Notes: a model not told the origin generated them from the sequence alone. A DNA stretch of 10,861 nucleotides from an uncultured Clostridia bacterium (GCA_946410505.1 CAMKAP010000050.1:1-10861), one strand, 5' to 3'. Shown: positions 1-6,718, counted from the first letter of the stretch. A program made the numbers and translations.

Positions 1-240
1 GCCTATTGCGGGTTCAATGTCAAAATCTGGCTGCGCAGCGAAGGCTCAATCGGGCGCTGCGCTCCGAAACTCGACCGCTTCGCAGGCATCTACGAGGCAA
101 CCCTGCAGGCGACCAAGGCCAATCCGGCAGCACGCGCCCGCGGCCTGTCCGACGAGGGCGCCACAGCCGAAGAGCTCGACGCTCTGTGCGCGAAAGTGGC
201 CCCCGCCCGCGCAAGCATCGTGCTGACAACCGATTGGGAT
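1..240 (+). CDS. 3' remnant of an unrecognised gene, open at the window edge
   Basis: The first plus-strand frame is open from base 1 and has the high third-position GC of a real gene up to about base 240. The roughly 80-residue piece has a short aromatic/basic start (YCGFNVKIW), an Ala- and Lys-rich helical middle and an end near TTDWDEAF. I do not recognise the family and see no catalytic motif, signal peptide or membrane segment. Beyond about 240 the frame stays open to a TAG at 505-507, but that part is simply antisense to a traX-like gene and an SPL-type gene, so the true C-terminus is probably lost at the junction. The start lies outside the window. The real frame could be shorter, and the join could be an assembly artefact. 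Confidence 0.4.
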
Positions 241-414
241 GAAGCCTTCGGCGACACAGAAGGCAAAGATCGGCAGCGCGATCCGGCCGATCACGCGCAA
301 CCAGGTCTGCTCCGGGAAGAAATTATCCCCCACATGGTCAAAGACCATGCAGACCATGGCAATCAGCTTGAGGGCCGTACCGTTCAGGCAGGCAAGGCTC
401 CGGGTTTTTTTCAT
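241..414 (-). pseudogene. TraX-like membrane protein, truncated after about 58 residues
   Basis: Reading leftward from ATG at 412-414, the protein starts MKKTRSLACLNGTALKLIAM and continues with FDHVGDNF and the signature run GRIALPIFAFCVAEGF. This is the usual N-terminal half-hairpin of TraX family proteins, which normally have over 200 residues and about eight membrane helices. After EGF (codons at 249-241) the similarity stops and the frame runs into low-quality sequence down to a stop near 46, antisense to another reading frame. The start is supported by GGAGGG at 421-426 with six bases of spacing, and it overlaps the upstream gene's stop as ATGA, so the gene was translationally coupled to it. 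It is either a genuine truncation by rearrangement or cut by a chimeric assembly. The family call is good; function in this state is unlikely. Confidence 0.7.
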
Positions 415-1307
415 ACAGATCCCTCCGTCCAATCTTCAAACAGGCTCATCTGGGTTTCTCGTTGCGGAAGCTCTGCGAGATATGCAAAGCAGTCCTCCGG
501 GCGATAGAGCATACCGTGCTCCCGGCAAAAGTCCCGGAAGAGCCGCATCAGCTCCGGTGCGCGGGGGCTCGGCAGCTCATAGGCGTTTCCGTAGCGCCGG
601 ATATATCGCTGCTTCAGGCCCGGAAAGTATCGGTCCAGGGCCGCGTAATAGTACTCCCGGTTCCCCTCGCGCAGGGTCAGGCCCATGTCGAAGCACACGA
701 TGCCCTTCACCCCGGCCGCGGCGCAGGCCTCCAGGATGGGAAGGATGTTCTCCTCCGTGTCGTTGATCCAGGGCAGGATCGGCGTGAGCCAGACCATGGT
801 GGGGATGCCCCGTCCGCGCATCGTCTCCAGCACCTCGACGCGCCGCCGCGTCGTGCAGACGCCGGGCTCCAGGATGCGGCTCAGACTCTCGTCCCAGGTA
901 GTGAGGGTCATCTGCACCACCGCCTTCGCCCTGCGGTTTATTTCGTCCAGCAGCTCCAGATCCTCCAGCACCCGGTCGGACTTGGTCAGGACCGTCGCCC
1001 CGAAGCCGTATTTCCGGATCACTTCCAGGCAGCGCCGCGTCAGGCGCAGCTGCTGCTCGCAGTGCATATAGGGGTCGGACATGGCGCCCGTACCGATCAT
1101 GCAGCGCTTCCGTTTGCTGCGCAGCGCCTGCTCCAGCAGCTCCGGTGCGTTTTGCTTCACCTCGATGTCCTCAAAAGGGTGGTCGAAGTGATAGCAGAGG
1201 CTGCGGCTGTCACAGTAAATGCAGCCGTGGGAGCAGCCCCGGTAGACGTTCATCCCGTTCTGGCCGTTGTTGGCCGTCAGGATCCCCTTGGCGTTTACAA
1301 AATGCAT
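411..1307 (-). CDS. SPL-type radical SAM protein
   Basis: The 298-residue protein carries the radical S-adenosylmethionine cluster motif CSHGCIYC at residues 25-32 (Cys25, Cys29, Cys32 in the CxxxCxxC spacing), directly after VYRG. The pattern IGTGAMSDPYMHCEQ near residues 71-85, then TVLTKS and MTLTTWDE, is typical of the spore-photoproduct-lyase-like radical SAM proteins (COG1533). Family members bind a 4Fe-4S cluster and cleave SAM. Most are not true spore photoproduct lyases, and the substrate here cannot be inferred. The C-terminal stretch with FRDFCREHGM and a terminal QMSLFEDW is shared by small Clostridial relatives. ATG at 1307 begins six bases after the upstream gene's stop. Its own stop overlaps the traX-like start by four bases. 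It is the fourth gene of the minus-strand operon. Confidence 0.88.
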   Translation of the reverse strand: MHFVNAKGILTANNGQNGMNVYRGCSHGCIYCDSRSLCYHFDHPFEDIEVKQNAPELLEQALRSKRKRCMIGTGAMSDPYMHCEQQLRLTRRCLEVIRKYGFGATVLTKSDRVLEDLELLDEINRRAKAVVQMTLTTWDESLSRILEPGVCTTRRRVEVLETMRGRGIPTMVWLTPILPWINDTEENILPILEACAAAGVKGIVCFDMGLTLREGNREYYYAALDRYFPGLKQRYIRRYGNAYELPSPRAPELMRLFRDFCREHGMLYRPEDCFAYLAELPQRETQMSLFEDWTEGSV

Positions 1308-1313
1308 GGCGCA

Positions 1314-1985
1314 TCACCACATGCCGGGAAAGAGCCGGTACTTTACCCGCGCCTTATACTCGGCGTAGCCTTCCAGCACCTGCTCCAGCACCTGCTCCTC
1401 GTTTCGGATGCGCAGCGCGATGATGGGGAGATAGGCCAGCATGATCGCAAAGGAAAGCAGAGATCCCAGCACCAGCGGCATGGACAGGAACAGCAGCACC
1501 GTGGCCGCGTACATCGGGTGGCGCACGACGCCGTAGAGCCCGGTGTCCACCACGCGCTGGTTTTCCTGCACCTCAACGGTGCGGGATAGCCAGGCGTTTT
1601 CCCGCAGGACCTCCGCGAAAAGCAGATAGCCCAGCAGAAAGACCGCGGCCGCGGCAATGCTCACCCAGCGGGGGAGCAGCAGCCAGCCGAAGCGAAAGCT
1701 CAGCCCCGCGAGGACAAAGGAGACGACGAACATCAGCCCGCTCAGGGCGATCACCCAACGCTGCTGTGTCTGCTCCTCCTTGGCGTTCAGGCGGCTTCTC
1801 AGCAGCGCGGGGCTTTTTACCAGCATCACGATCCCGGCGCAGAGCATCGGCACGAACAAAATCCCCATCAGGAGCCAGCCCTGCGGATAAGCGAACGTCC
1901 CCGCCGGGAGAAAGAGCAGCAGGCCCATCAGCAGCACACCGCTCAACAGCTTGATCAGCGCATCGCGCAGCAGTTTTCGATCCAT
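1314..1985 (-). CDS. isoprenylcysteine carboxyl methyltransferase/PEMT-like membrane protein
   Basis: This 223-residue integral membrane protein has about five hydrophobic segments (near residues 12-30, 36-56, 78-96, 106-126 and 160-190). The diagnostic SAM-binding end of the ICMT/phospholipid N-methyltransferase superfamily is present: GLYGVVRHPMYA at 149-160, the acidic pair in RIRNEEQ at 192-198, and a C-terminal YAEYKARVKYRLFP box. Family members transfer methyl groups from SAM to lipid-like or prenylated substrates within the membrane. In bacteria most have unknown substrates. ATG at 1985 is preceded by AAAGGAG with about seven bases of spacing and lies 15 bases after the stop of the hydrolase gene. 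It shares the operon with a hydrolase and a SAM-radical enzyme, but no pathway can be named. Confidence 0.8.
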   Translation of the reverse strand: MDRKLLRDALIKLLSGVLLMGLLLFLPAGTFAYPQGWLLMGILFVPMLCAGIVMLVKSPALLRSRLNAKEEQTQQRWVIALSGLMFVVSFVLAGLSFRFGWLLLPRWVSIAAAAVFLLGYLLFAEVLRENAWLSRTVEVQENQRVVDTGLYGVVRHPMYAATVLLFLSMPLVLGSLLSFAIMLAYLPIIALRIRNEEQVLEQVLEGYAEYKARVKYRLFPGMW

Positions 1986-2000
1986 GCTATTGCTCCTTTC

Positions 2001-2801
2001 TCATTGGCAGAAGTCCGCCACGCGCCCGAGCCAGTCGGGCGCCTCCTCGTAGAGCCCGTGCCCCAGGCCTTCGTACAAATATAACTGCGCCCCGGGGATT
2101 CTTTCCGCAATCTCCCTGGAGGCAAGCCCCGTAACGATCCGGTCGTCTGTCCCGCCGAGCACCAGCGTAGGGCAGGCGACGCCGGGCAGCCGGTCGTAGG
2201 TGTCATGCGTCAGGCAGGATTCCGCCTGGGTCAGAAAGCGGGCAAAGCTCTTCGGCTTTCCCGCATTGCCCAACAGGGCGTATTCGATGCGGGCGGTGCG
2301 CAGACGCTTTTCGGAGTAGGAGCGCTCCGCGGTGTCGCGCATGATGCCGCTGTAATCGCCCCGCTCCGCCATCGCCGTCCAGCGCCCGATCACATCCCGC
2401 AGGGTGTCGTTTGGGCGGCTGAGCGTCACGGTCAGCACCAGCTTTCGCACCTTGTCCGGATGGTCCAGCGCCAGCCACTGGGCGATCATCCCGCCCTGGG
2501 ACACGCCGACCACCGCAGCGCCGGAGAGGCCCAGAGCCTCCATGGCGGCGTTCAGATCCTCCGCCATCTGCCGTGTCGTAAAATGGGGCGGGAGCTGCAC
2601 GCGGCGGCTGAAGGCGTACACCGTGAAGTCCCTCACCAGGCCCCGGTATAGAAGCGCAAAGGGCAATGCCATACCGCTTACGGTTTTGAGGCCGTCCCCC
2701 ACGCCGGGGAGCAGAATGAGCGTTTTCCCTCCGCTGCCGAAGCGGATATAGTCTGTATCGCCCTCCGGCAGATGCAGACGGCCGTTTTTCGCGTTCAGCA
2801 T
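2001..2801 (-). CDS. alpha/beta hydrolase (cytosolic)
   Basis: The 266-residue protein has the alpha/beta hydrolase fold: a strand and oxyanion loop LILLPGVGDG near 28-37, the nucleophile elbow GVSQGG with Ser101, an acidic residue in LGGTDDRIV (Asp219 or Asp220), and the catalytic His248 in YEGLGHGLYEEAP. There is no signal peptide. Length is normal for single-domain esterase or lyase-like members. The acceptor is unknown; possibilities include esters, thioesters or lactones. The region around RQMAED and VSQGGMIA closely matches the secreted hydrolase at 5042-5965, so the two are paralogues. ATG at 2801 follows an AAGGGAG site and lies 14 bases after the metallophosphoesterase stop. It is part of the five-gene minus operon. 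Confidence 0.88.
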   Translation of the reverse strand: MLNAKNGRLHLPEGDTDYIRFGSGGKTLILLPGVGDGLKTVSGMALPFALLYRGLVRDFTVYAFSRRVQLPPHFTTRQMAEDLNAAMEALGLSGAAVVGVSQGGMIAQWLALDHPDKVRKLVLTVTLSRPNDTLRDVIGRWTAMAERGDYSGIMRDTAERSYSEKRLRTARIEYALLGNAGKPKSFARFLTQAESCLTHDTYDRLPGVACPTLVLGGTDDRIVTGLASREIAERIPGAQLYLYEGLGHGLYEEAPDWLGRVADFCQ

Positions 2802-2815
2802 CTCTCGCTCCCTTT

Positions 2816-3562
2816 TCAGTCCAAAAGTTTCAAAGGCACCCAGCGCCGGTAGTCGCCCGAGACCAGGCTGTAGCAGACGCCGTTTTTCTCGCCCTCGATG
2901 CTGTCGTGAAAGCGGCTCTCCCCGTGGCAGTGGGCATAGATGAGCTGCTCGGCGCCGTATTCCTCCGCCATGGCGGTAAAGCCGCTCTCCTCCTCCAGGA
3001 TGCTGGTGGGCGGGTAGTGCAGGAACACGATGAACCTGCGGTAGCCGTCCGTCCGGGCCGCCTCAAAGGACAGGCGCAGGCGCTGCAGCTCCCGCTCGCA
3101 GAGCTTCCGCGAGCGTGCGGCCGCCTCCTCGTCCCAATCGACGATGCGCCCGTGCCGGTCCAGCCAGAAGGGGCCTTCAAAACAGTGGCCCTTGCTGCCC
3201 ACCAGGGCACAGTCCCCGTAAGAGTAGTAGTTATTCTGCAGAAACAGCAGCTGCCCTGAATAGCGGGCGTTGAGCTGCTCGGTTTTGTTTGCGTCCCAGA
3301 ACATGTCGTGGTTGCCGCTCAGGAGGATCTTGCGTCCGGGCAGTTCCATGATATAGCGAAAATCCTCCTCGCACTCCGCGAGGCTGCGCCCCCAGCTGTG
3401 GTCCCCGACCAGCACCAGCGTGTCCTCCGGCGTGAGCAGGGCCGCGCAGTTTCTCCGGAAGACCTCCTCGTGGTTTTTCCAGATTTTCTCTTTCATCTGC
3501 GCCTTTGCCTTCAGAGGCGACTGAAAATGCAGATGCAGATCTCCGATGGCGTATAAGCTCAT
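2816..3562 (-). CDS. calcineurin-like metallophosphoesterase
   Basis: The 248-residue protein shows the metal-ligand blocks of this superfamily: AIGDLHLH with Asp8 and His10, LVGDHSW with Asp54, SGNHD with Asn84 and His85, FLHYPP with His182, and a last block AHCHG with His211 and His213. The last block departs from the common GHTH. These residues would bind two metal ions that activate water to cleave phosphomono- or diesters. Substrate (nucleotide, protein or lipid phosphate) is not evident. No signal peptide or membrane helix is present, so it acts in the cytosol. It is the first gene of the minus-strand operon leading through the hydrolase to the radical SAM gene. A GGGAG site about eleven bases upstream supports the ATG at 3562. 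I see no convincing promoter between it and the hairpin at 3653-3688. Confidence 0.88.
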   Translation of the reverse strand: MSLYAIGDLHLHFQSPLKAKAQMKEKIWKNHEEVFRRNCAALLTPEDTLVLVGDHSWGRSLAECEEDFRYIMELPGRKILLSGNHDMFWDANKTEQLNARYSGQLLFLQNNYYSYGDCALVGSKGHCFEGPFWLDRHGRIVDWDEEAAARSRKLCERELQRLRLSFEAARTDGYRRFIVFLHYPPTSILEEESGFTAMAEEYGAEQLIYAHCHGESRFHDSIEGEKNGVCYSLVSGDYRRWVPLKLLD

Positions 3563-3652
3563 GGCCGCTTATCTCCCGTTCCCGGCGTCCGCAGAAGCGG
3601 CGCGCTCTTCCAGCCGTTTCTCCGGCGTGTTTTCCCTTTTCTCTCATGTTAA

Positions 3653-3688
3653 CACAGGGCCCCGGCGCATGCAAGCCGGGGCCCTGTG
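3653..3688 (-). terminator. strong GC-rich hairpin, probable intrinsic terminator
   Basis: A perfect 14-base-pair stem (3653-3666 with 3675-3688) encloses an eight-base loop. It sits between the stop of the membrane-protein gene at 3714 and the next minus-strand gene at 3562, where the upstream operon should end. In the minus direction the run after the stem is only GTGTTAAC, a weak U tract; the clear T run (CTTTTTCTG) is on the plus side, although no plus-strand gene needs it. It may therefore act in both directions. Confidence 0.7.
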
Positions 3689-3713
3689 CTTTTTCTGTTC
3701 TTTTCCGCAGTTG

Positions 3714-4607
3714 TCATTCCTGCGGCGTGATGCGGATCCTGTCCTGCCCGTTTTCATCTCTGCAGACCACCAGCGCATAGCGGCTCTCGGTCCCTTCGTC
3801 GCGGATGACGAGGATCGTGCTGCCGTATTTTTGCGCATGGAGATAGACGACGCCCGCCTCCGAGTCATGGAACTGCGCATTCACGATGCTGCTGTCTTCC
3901 GCTGTAATGCTTGCCGTCTCCGAGAAGGTCGGTTCCCCCGGAAGGGGTTCGATCACCGTCAGATCCACCTTCGGCGTCACGAAAAAGAACACCGCAGCGG
4001 CTGCCGCCGGGATCAGCAGCCCCACCAGCTTCTGCCTCCGGTCGGGGAAAAAGGCGGCCACATACAGGAGGATCTGCAGCAGGCAGAAGAGCGCCGTGAC
4101 CAGCAGATGCGGAAAGATGCGCAGGCATTCCCGCGCGCTGTCAAACGCCGTAAAACCGAGGAAGGCCAGCACCGGGGCAAGGATCAGCACGCTGAGCCAG
4201 TTTCTCTTTGTGATATACCAGCCGATGAAAGCCATGGGGAAGGTGAGAAGCGTCCAGAGAAACCAGTACCGGTAATAACCGAAGAGCTGCCAACCCAGAG
4301 CGGAAAACGGCACCTGGAGCAGATAGATCAGCGGCTGGCTCACAAGGAAGAATACGAAGGTCTTGCATGCGGCCTCCAGCGGCTTTTTGCAATTTGCCAT
4401 AATAATGACGGCAAAGAAGATCCACGCCTCAAAGGTCACGCCCATCCGCTCAAAGGAGCTTCCCTTGAAAACCGGGCAGATCAGGAAGACGGCGGTCAGC
4501 ACCGCCGCGGCGACGGCAAAGGCCAGGACCGCCGGCCAGCCCATGGGGAGCGTTCCGAACAGCCTGCGCACAATAGATTTTTCCCGTTTCTTTTCCTTGT
4601 TCTCCAT
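3714..4607 (-). CDS. polytopic membrane protein with a C-terminal extracytoplasmic beta domain
   Basis: I do not recognise a named family. The protein (297 residues from ATG at 4607) starts with a charged tail MENKEKKREK, then about seven membrane helices near residues 24-45, 57-72, 82-98, 113-131, 137-155, 166-186 and 195-211. It ends in an 85-residue soluble domain. That domain has alternating hydrophobic strands and a GSTILVIRDEGTESRY stretch that resembles bacterial Ig-like (BIG2-type) repeats; this is a resemblance only. A longer frame from TTG at 4634 exists, but the ATG lies one base after the preceding stop (TAA-A-ATG), which fits coupled translation, so I prefer it. It is the last gene of an operon behind a secreted hydrolase, suggesting a cell-envelope role. 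Confidence 0.75.
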   Translation of the reverse strand: MENKEKKREKSIVRRLFGTLPMGWPAVLAFAVAAAVLTAVFLICPVFKGSSFERMGVTFEAWIFFAVIIMANCKKPLEAACKTFVFFLVSQPLIYLLQVPFSALGWQLFGYYRYWFLWTLLTFPMAFIGWYITKRNWLSVLILAPVLAFLGFTAFDSARECLRIFPHLLVTALFCLLQILLYVAAFFPDRRQKLVGLLIPAAAAAVFFFVTPKVDLTVIEPLPGEPTFSETASITAEDSSIVNAQFHDSEAGVVYLHAQKYGSTILVIRDEGTESRYALVVCRDENGQDRIRITPQE

Positions 4608-4608
4608 T

Positions 4609-4998
4609 TTAGTTCCCAAGCGCGCCTCTCTCAACGTTCCCGGGCGCAGCTCCCTTTCTTGGATCGTATCCGTCGTCTTTCAGCGGATCCTTGAGATAGT
4701 ATGCGCGCACTTCCCCCTCGGTGATCAGCACCGACTCCTGATGGAAAAAAGCGCATAGGTCCCTGGCGATCTCCCGGATGACGCCGGGATCGGCGTCGAT
4801 TAGTGTGAGCACCAGGGAAATCTCCTGGGTGTACTCTCCGTTTTCGTGGATATACCCGCCCTCAGACACCTGAAAGGAGAAGGGCGTGTGGTAGGCAAAG
4901 CACACCCGCCGCATAATATTGGTATATTTTTCGGTCTCAAAAATCTGCTTTTTTGTGACCGAATCGTTCAGGCCCACATAAATCTTTGTCTCGATCAT
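4609..4998 (-). CDS. small conserved-looking protein of unknown function
   Basis: The 129-residue soluble protein begins MIETKIYVGLND and continues with alternating strands and helices (KIYVGLND, FSFQVSEGGY, ISLVLTLID, REIARDLCAFFHQESVLIT, EVRAYYL). The pattern suggests a two-layer alpha/beta, perhaps ferredoxin-like, domain similar in outline to DUF3574 proteins; I cannot confirm this. No cysteine cluster, nucleotide-binding loop or signal peptide is visible. The Asp/Lys/Gly-rich end is probably disordered. The start is ATG at 4998, preceded by GGAGGAGAG at about 5004-5012; a longer in-frame extension to 5061 would overlap the hydrolase stop and has no good site. It is the middle gene between the secreted hydrolase (43-base gap) and the membrane protein (one-base gap). 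Confidence 0.75.
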   Translation of the reverse strand: MIETKIYVGLNDSVTKKQIFETEKYTNIMRRVCFAYHTPFSFQVSEGGYIHENGEYTQEISLVLTLIDADPGVIREIARDLCAFFHQESVLITEGEVRAYYLKDPLKDDGYDPRKGAAPGNVERGALGN

Positions 4999-5041
4999 GG
5001 AATTCTCTCCTCCGGTTGTCAGCCCTCTGTCCCACGCCGCG

Positions 5042-5965
5042 TCAGGCCGCCTGGGGCGCAAGAAAGTTCAAAATACGCTCCTTGTAGTCCGGGGCAAGGT
5101 CATAGGCCGCATGGCCGAAGCCGTCGTACATGTAAAGTTCGAAATCCGGCCGCTCGCCGAGCTTCTCCGCGATCTCTTCGCTCGCCTCCGCTCCCAGCAC
5201 GCCGTCGTCCCTGGAGCCGAGCACCAGCACGGGGCAGGCGATCTTCTCCAGCTCCTGTGAAACGTCAAAGCCGCGCATGCTCTCGGCCAGGATGACAAAG
5301 CGCGCCAGCTCCTCCGCCGTCACAGTCTCTGCCGCGGCAGCGAGAAGCTCCCGGGACTGTTCAAACACCGCCGGGGGATAAACCGCCTCGCCGAACGCGA
5401 GATACAGTTCCTCCGCCTTTCCCTCTTTTGCCAGCTTGATCCAGCTCTCGATCACCGCAAAACGCTCTTCCGGCATTCTGGCAGCGGTGGAGCCCAGGAC
5501 CAGCTTCTGCACCAGCTCCGGATGCCGGATGGCGATGTCCAGCGCGATCATGCCGCCCTGGGAGATCCCGAACAGGCAGACCTTCTCCAGCCCCAGGGCG
5601 CGGAGGGCCTCCGCCGTGTCCTCGGCCATCTCCCGGTTGGAGTAGGATTCCGGCACTTCTTTCCTGCGGTCAAAGAGATAGATGGTGAAGGCCTCCGTCA
5701 GCGGCTCGTAGGCCTGGGCCACCGCTTCCGCGGAGCCCATGACGCTCTGCACGCTGAGGCCCGGGAGGATCACCAGCGTTTTGTCGCCCTCACCGAAGGA
5801 AAAATAGTCCATCGAAAAGGTCTCCGTCTCCACCGTTTCAACCGGAATCGCGGGTGCTTCCGAGACCCCCTCCGCAAAGGCCGGGCCTCCCTGCAGGAGC
5901 AGCCCGCCGAACACGAGCAGAACCAGAAGCAGTGAAAGCGGCCGGAGCCAGTTCTTATGATTCAT
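5042..5965 (-). CDS. secreted alpha/beta hydrolase
   Basis: The 307-residue protein has a classic signal peptide: MNHKNWLRP, a hydrophobic run LSLLLVLLVFGGLLL, and AFA followed by EG, so cleavage is probable after residue 31. The mature part is an alpha/beta hydrolase: VILPGLSVQ, the elbow GISQGG with Ser135, acid Asp253 or Asp254 in LGSRDDGV, and His285 in YDGFGHAAYD. It has no lipobox cysteine, so it should be released or wall-associated. The substrate is unknown. It is a clear paralogue of the cytosolic hydrolase at 2001-2801 (shared REMAED/RQMAED and SQGGMIA blocks and a similar C-terminal AYDLAPDYKERI/LYEEAPDWLGRV arrangement). ATG at 5965 follows GAAAGGG, and a good promoter lies at 6002-6030. 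It heads a three-gene operon. Confidence 0.9.
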   Translation of the reverse strand: MNHKNWLRPLSLLLVLLVFGGLLLQGGPAFAEGVSEAPAIPVETVETETFSMDYFSFGEGDKTLVILPGLSVQSVMGSAEAVAQAYEPLTEAFTIYLFDRRKEVPESYSNREMAEDTAEALRALGLEKVCLFGISQGGMIALDIAIRHPELVQKLVLGSTAARMPEERFAVIESWIKLAKEGKAEELYLAFGEAVYPPAVFEQSRELLAAAAETVTAEELARFVILAESMRGFDVSQELEKIACPVLVLGSRDDGVLGAEASEEIAEKLGERPDFELYMYDGFGHAAYDLAPDYKERILNFLAPQAA

Positions 5966-6001
5966 ATTCTGTATTCACCCTTTCCGTACACATTCAGGAT
6001 T

Positions 6002-6030
6002 TTTATACCACTTTACTTTGCTTCCTTCAA
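6002..6030 (-). promoter_or_regulatory. sigma-A-type promoter of the secreted hydrolase operon
   Basis: On the minus strand, TTGAAG (6025-6030) and TATAAA (6002-6007) are separated by exactly 17 bases, and TG precedes the -10 by one base (extended -10). It lies about 36 bases upstream of the ATG at 5965, downstream of the preceding gene's stop. Confidence 0.7.
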
Positions 6031-6055
6031 GCCCGGAGCAGGGGCGCCGCTCACG

Positions 6056-6457
6056 TTAATTGTTGGTACCCGAGAGAAAGCACAGGGTAAAGCCGCCGTA
6101 TTCGCAGAACATCATGCCAAACACAAAGAAGAAGGGCGAGAGCCCCCTGCGTCCGCCCAGAGCGTCCCGCAGCTTTGCGTCGTCGTCAAAGGCCGTGATG
6201 CGCCGCGGCAGGCCGAAGAAGCGCTTCGCCAGCGCGGCGATCTCCTCCCAGCGGTACTCGCCGCTCACCGCCCTGAGCATCTCCTCAAAGCCCTCTTCCG
6301 CCGGGATCAGTTTGGGCTTTCTGTTTTTGATCTCGTATAAATCATAGAATTCTTTCAGATAATCCTCTTCATACAGAGGGATAACGGCCACCTCATAACC
6401 CATTGCCAGCTCGTCCAGCCGATCCAGCTTCTCATTCCACGCCTGATCGAAAAGCAT
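6056..6457 (-). CDS. hypothetical protein, 133 residues
   Basis: I do not recognise this protein. It starts MLFDQAWNEKLDRLDELAMGYEV, is acidic and helical through about residue 75, and has a basic stretch RFFGLPRR before an Asp-rich turn. It ends in a hydrophobic segment of about 25 residues (LSPFFFVFGMMFCEYGGFTLCFL) near the C-terminus. That end could be a membrane anchor or a buried beta hairpin; the embedded Glu and Cys argue for caution. No catalytic signature is visible. ATG at 6457 is supported by AGGAGGGAG at about 6464-6472. It has its own promoter at 6532-6559 and is followed by the promoter of the next operon, so it is probably transcribed alone with some read-through. Confidence 0.7.
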   Translation of the reverse strand: MLFDQAWNEKLDRLDELAMGYEVAVIPLYEEDYLKEFYDLYEIKNRKPKLIPAEEGFEEMLRAVSGEYRWEEIAALAKRFFGLPRRITAFDDDAKLRDALGGRRGLSPFFFVFGMMFCEYGGFTLCFLSGTNN

Positions 6458-6480
6458 GCTGCTCTCCCTCCTGTCGTCGC

Positions 6481-6519
6481 CGCGGGATGCGGCTGGCCCA
6501 CAGGCTCACAAATCCCGCG
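6481..6519 (-). repeat. leader inverted repeat ahead of the 133-residue gene
   Basis: CGCGGGAT at 6481-6488 and its complement at 6512-6519 form an eight-base-pair inverted repeat around 23 bases. It lies between the predicted transcription start (near 6525) and the ribosome binding site, so it could fold in the mRNA leader. Its role is not evident. Confidence 0.4.
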
Positions 6520-6531
6520 CCATTATGGTCA

Positions 6532-6559
6532 ATTATACCATATCCGGCGTGACTTTGAA
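6532..6559 (-). promoter_or_regulatory. promoter of the 133-residue gene
   Basis: The minus strand carries a perfect TATAAT (6532-6537) with an extended -10 TG one base before it. A TTCAAA at 6554-6559 lies 16 bases upstream; TTTTCA at 6556-6561 with 18 bases is an alternative. It starts just after the terminator hairpin at 6568-6602, a terminator-promoter boundary. Confidence 0.7.
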
Positions 6560-6567
6560 AACAGCTA

Positions 6568-6602
6568 AAGGGACTCTGATCAGGATCCGATCAGAGTCCC
6601 TT
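6568..6602 (-). terminator. terminator hairpin downstream of the third hydrolase gene
   Basis: A perfect 14-base-pair stem (6568-6581 with 6589-6602) has a seven-base loop. In the minus direction it is followed by CCCTTTAGCTGTTTT, a moderate U-rich tail. Its arm GATCAGAGTCCCTT recurs at the hairpin 7538-7574 on the other side of the hydrolase gene. Confidence 0.75.
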
Positions 6603-6633
6603 AATGGACTGTCACGCTGATAATGATACCAAT

Positions 6634-6701
6634 TGCATCCCGCCCTCAAGGTGGAGTGCATTTTGCTGTTCCCCGGAGTGCATTTTTGAAGGCGGGATGC
6701 A
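6634..6701. repeat. composite inverted/direct repeat, possible IS21-type end remnant
   Basis: Sixteen-base arms at 6634-6649 and 6686-6701 are complementary at 15 positions. The 36 bases between them begin a tandem pair GGAGTGCATTTT (6653-6664 and 6675-6686, 22-base period). It lies 18 bases beyond the stop of the hydrolase gene. Multiple direct repeats with a GTGCA core are known at the ends of IS21-family elements, so a relic is possible; no transposase is present. Confidence 0.5.
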
Positions 6702-6718
6702 TCACGACAAATGGGAAT

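Noticed and set aside
411..1307. True spore photoproduct lyase (splB)
   Set aside because: Shorter than SplB and lacks context of that gene; only the broader SPL-like radical SAM family is supported.
462..1589. Long plus-strand open frame (375 codons)
   Set aside because: It is antisense to the radical SAM and methyltransferase-like genes, which carry clear family motifs; it has no binding site and a low-complexity His/Gln/Arg-rich product.
3546..4694. Plus-strand frame of 382 codons
   Set aside because: Antisense to the membrane protein; its product is rich in Arg, Glu, Gln and His with no domain.
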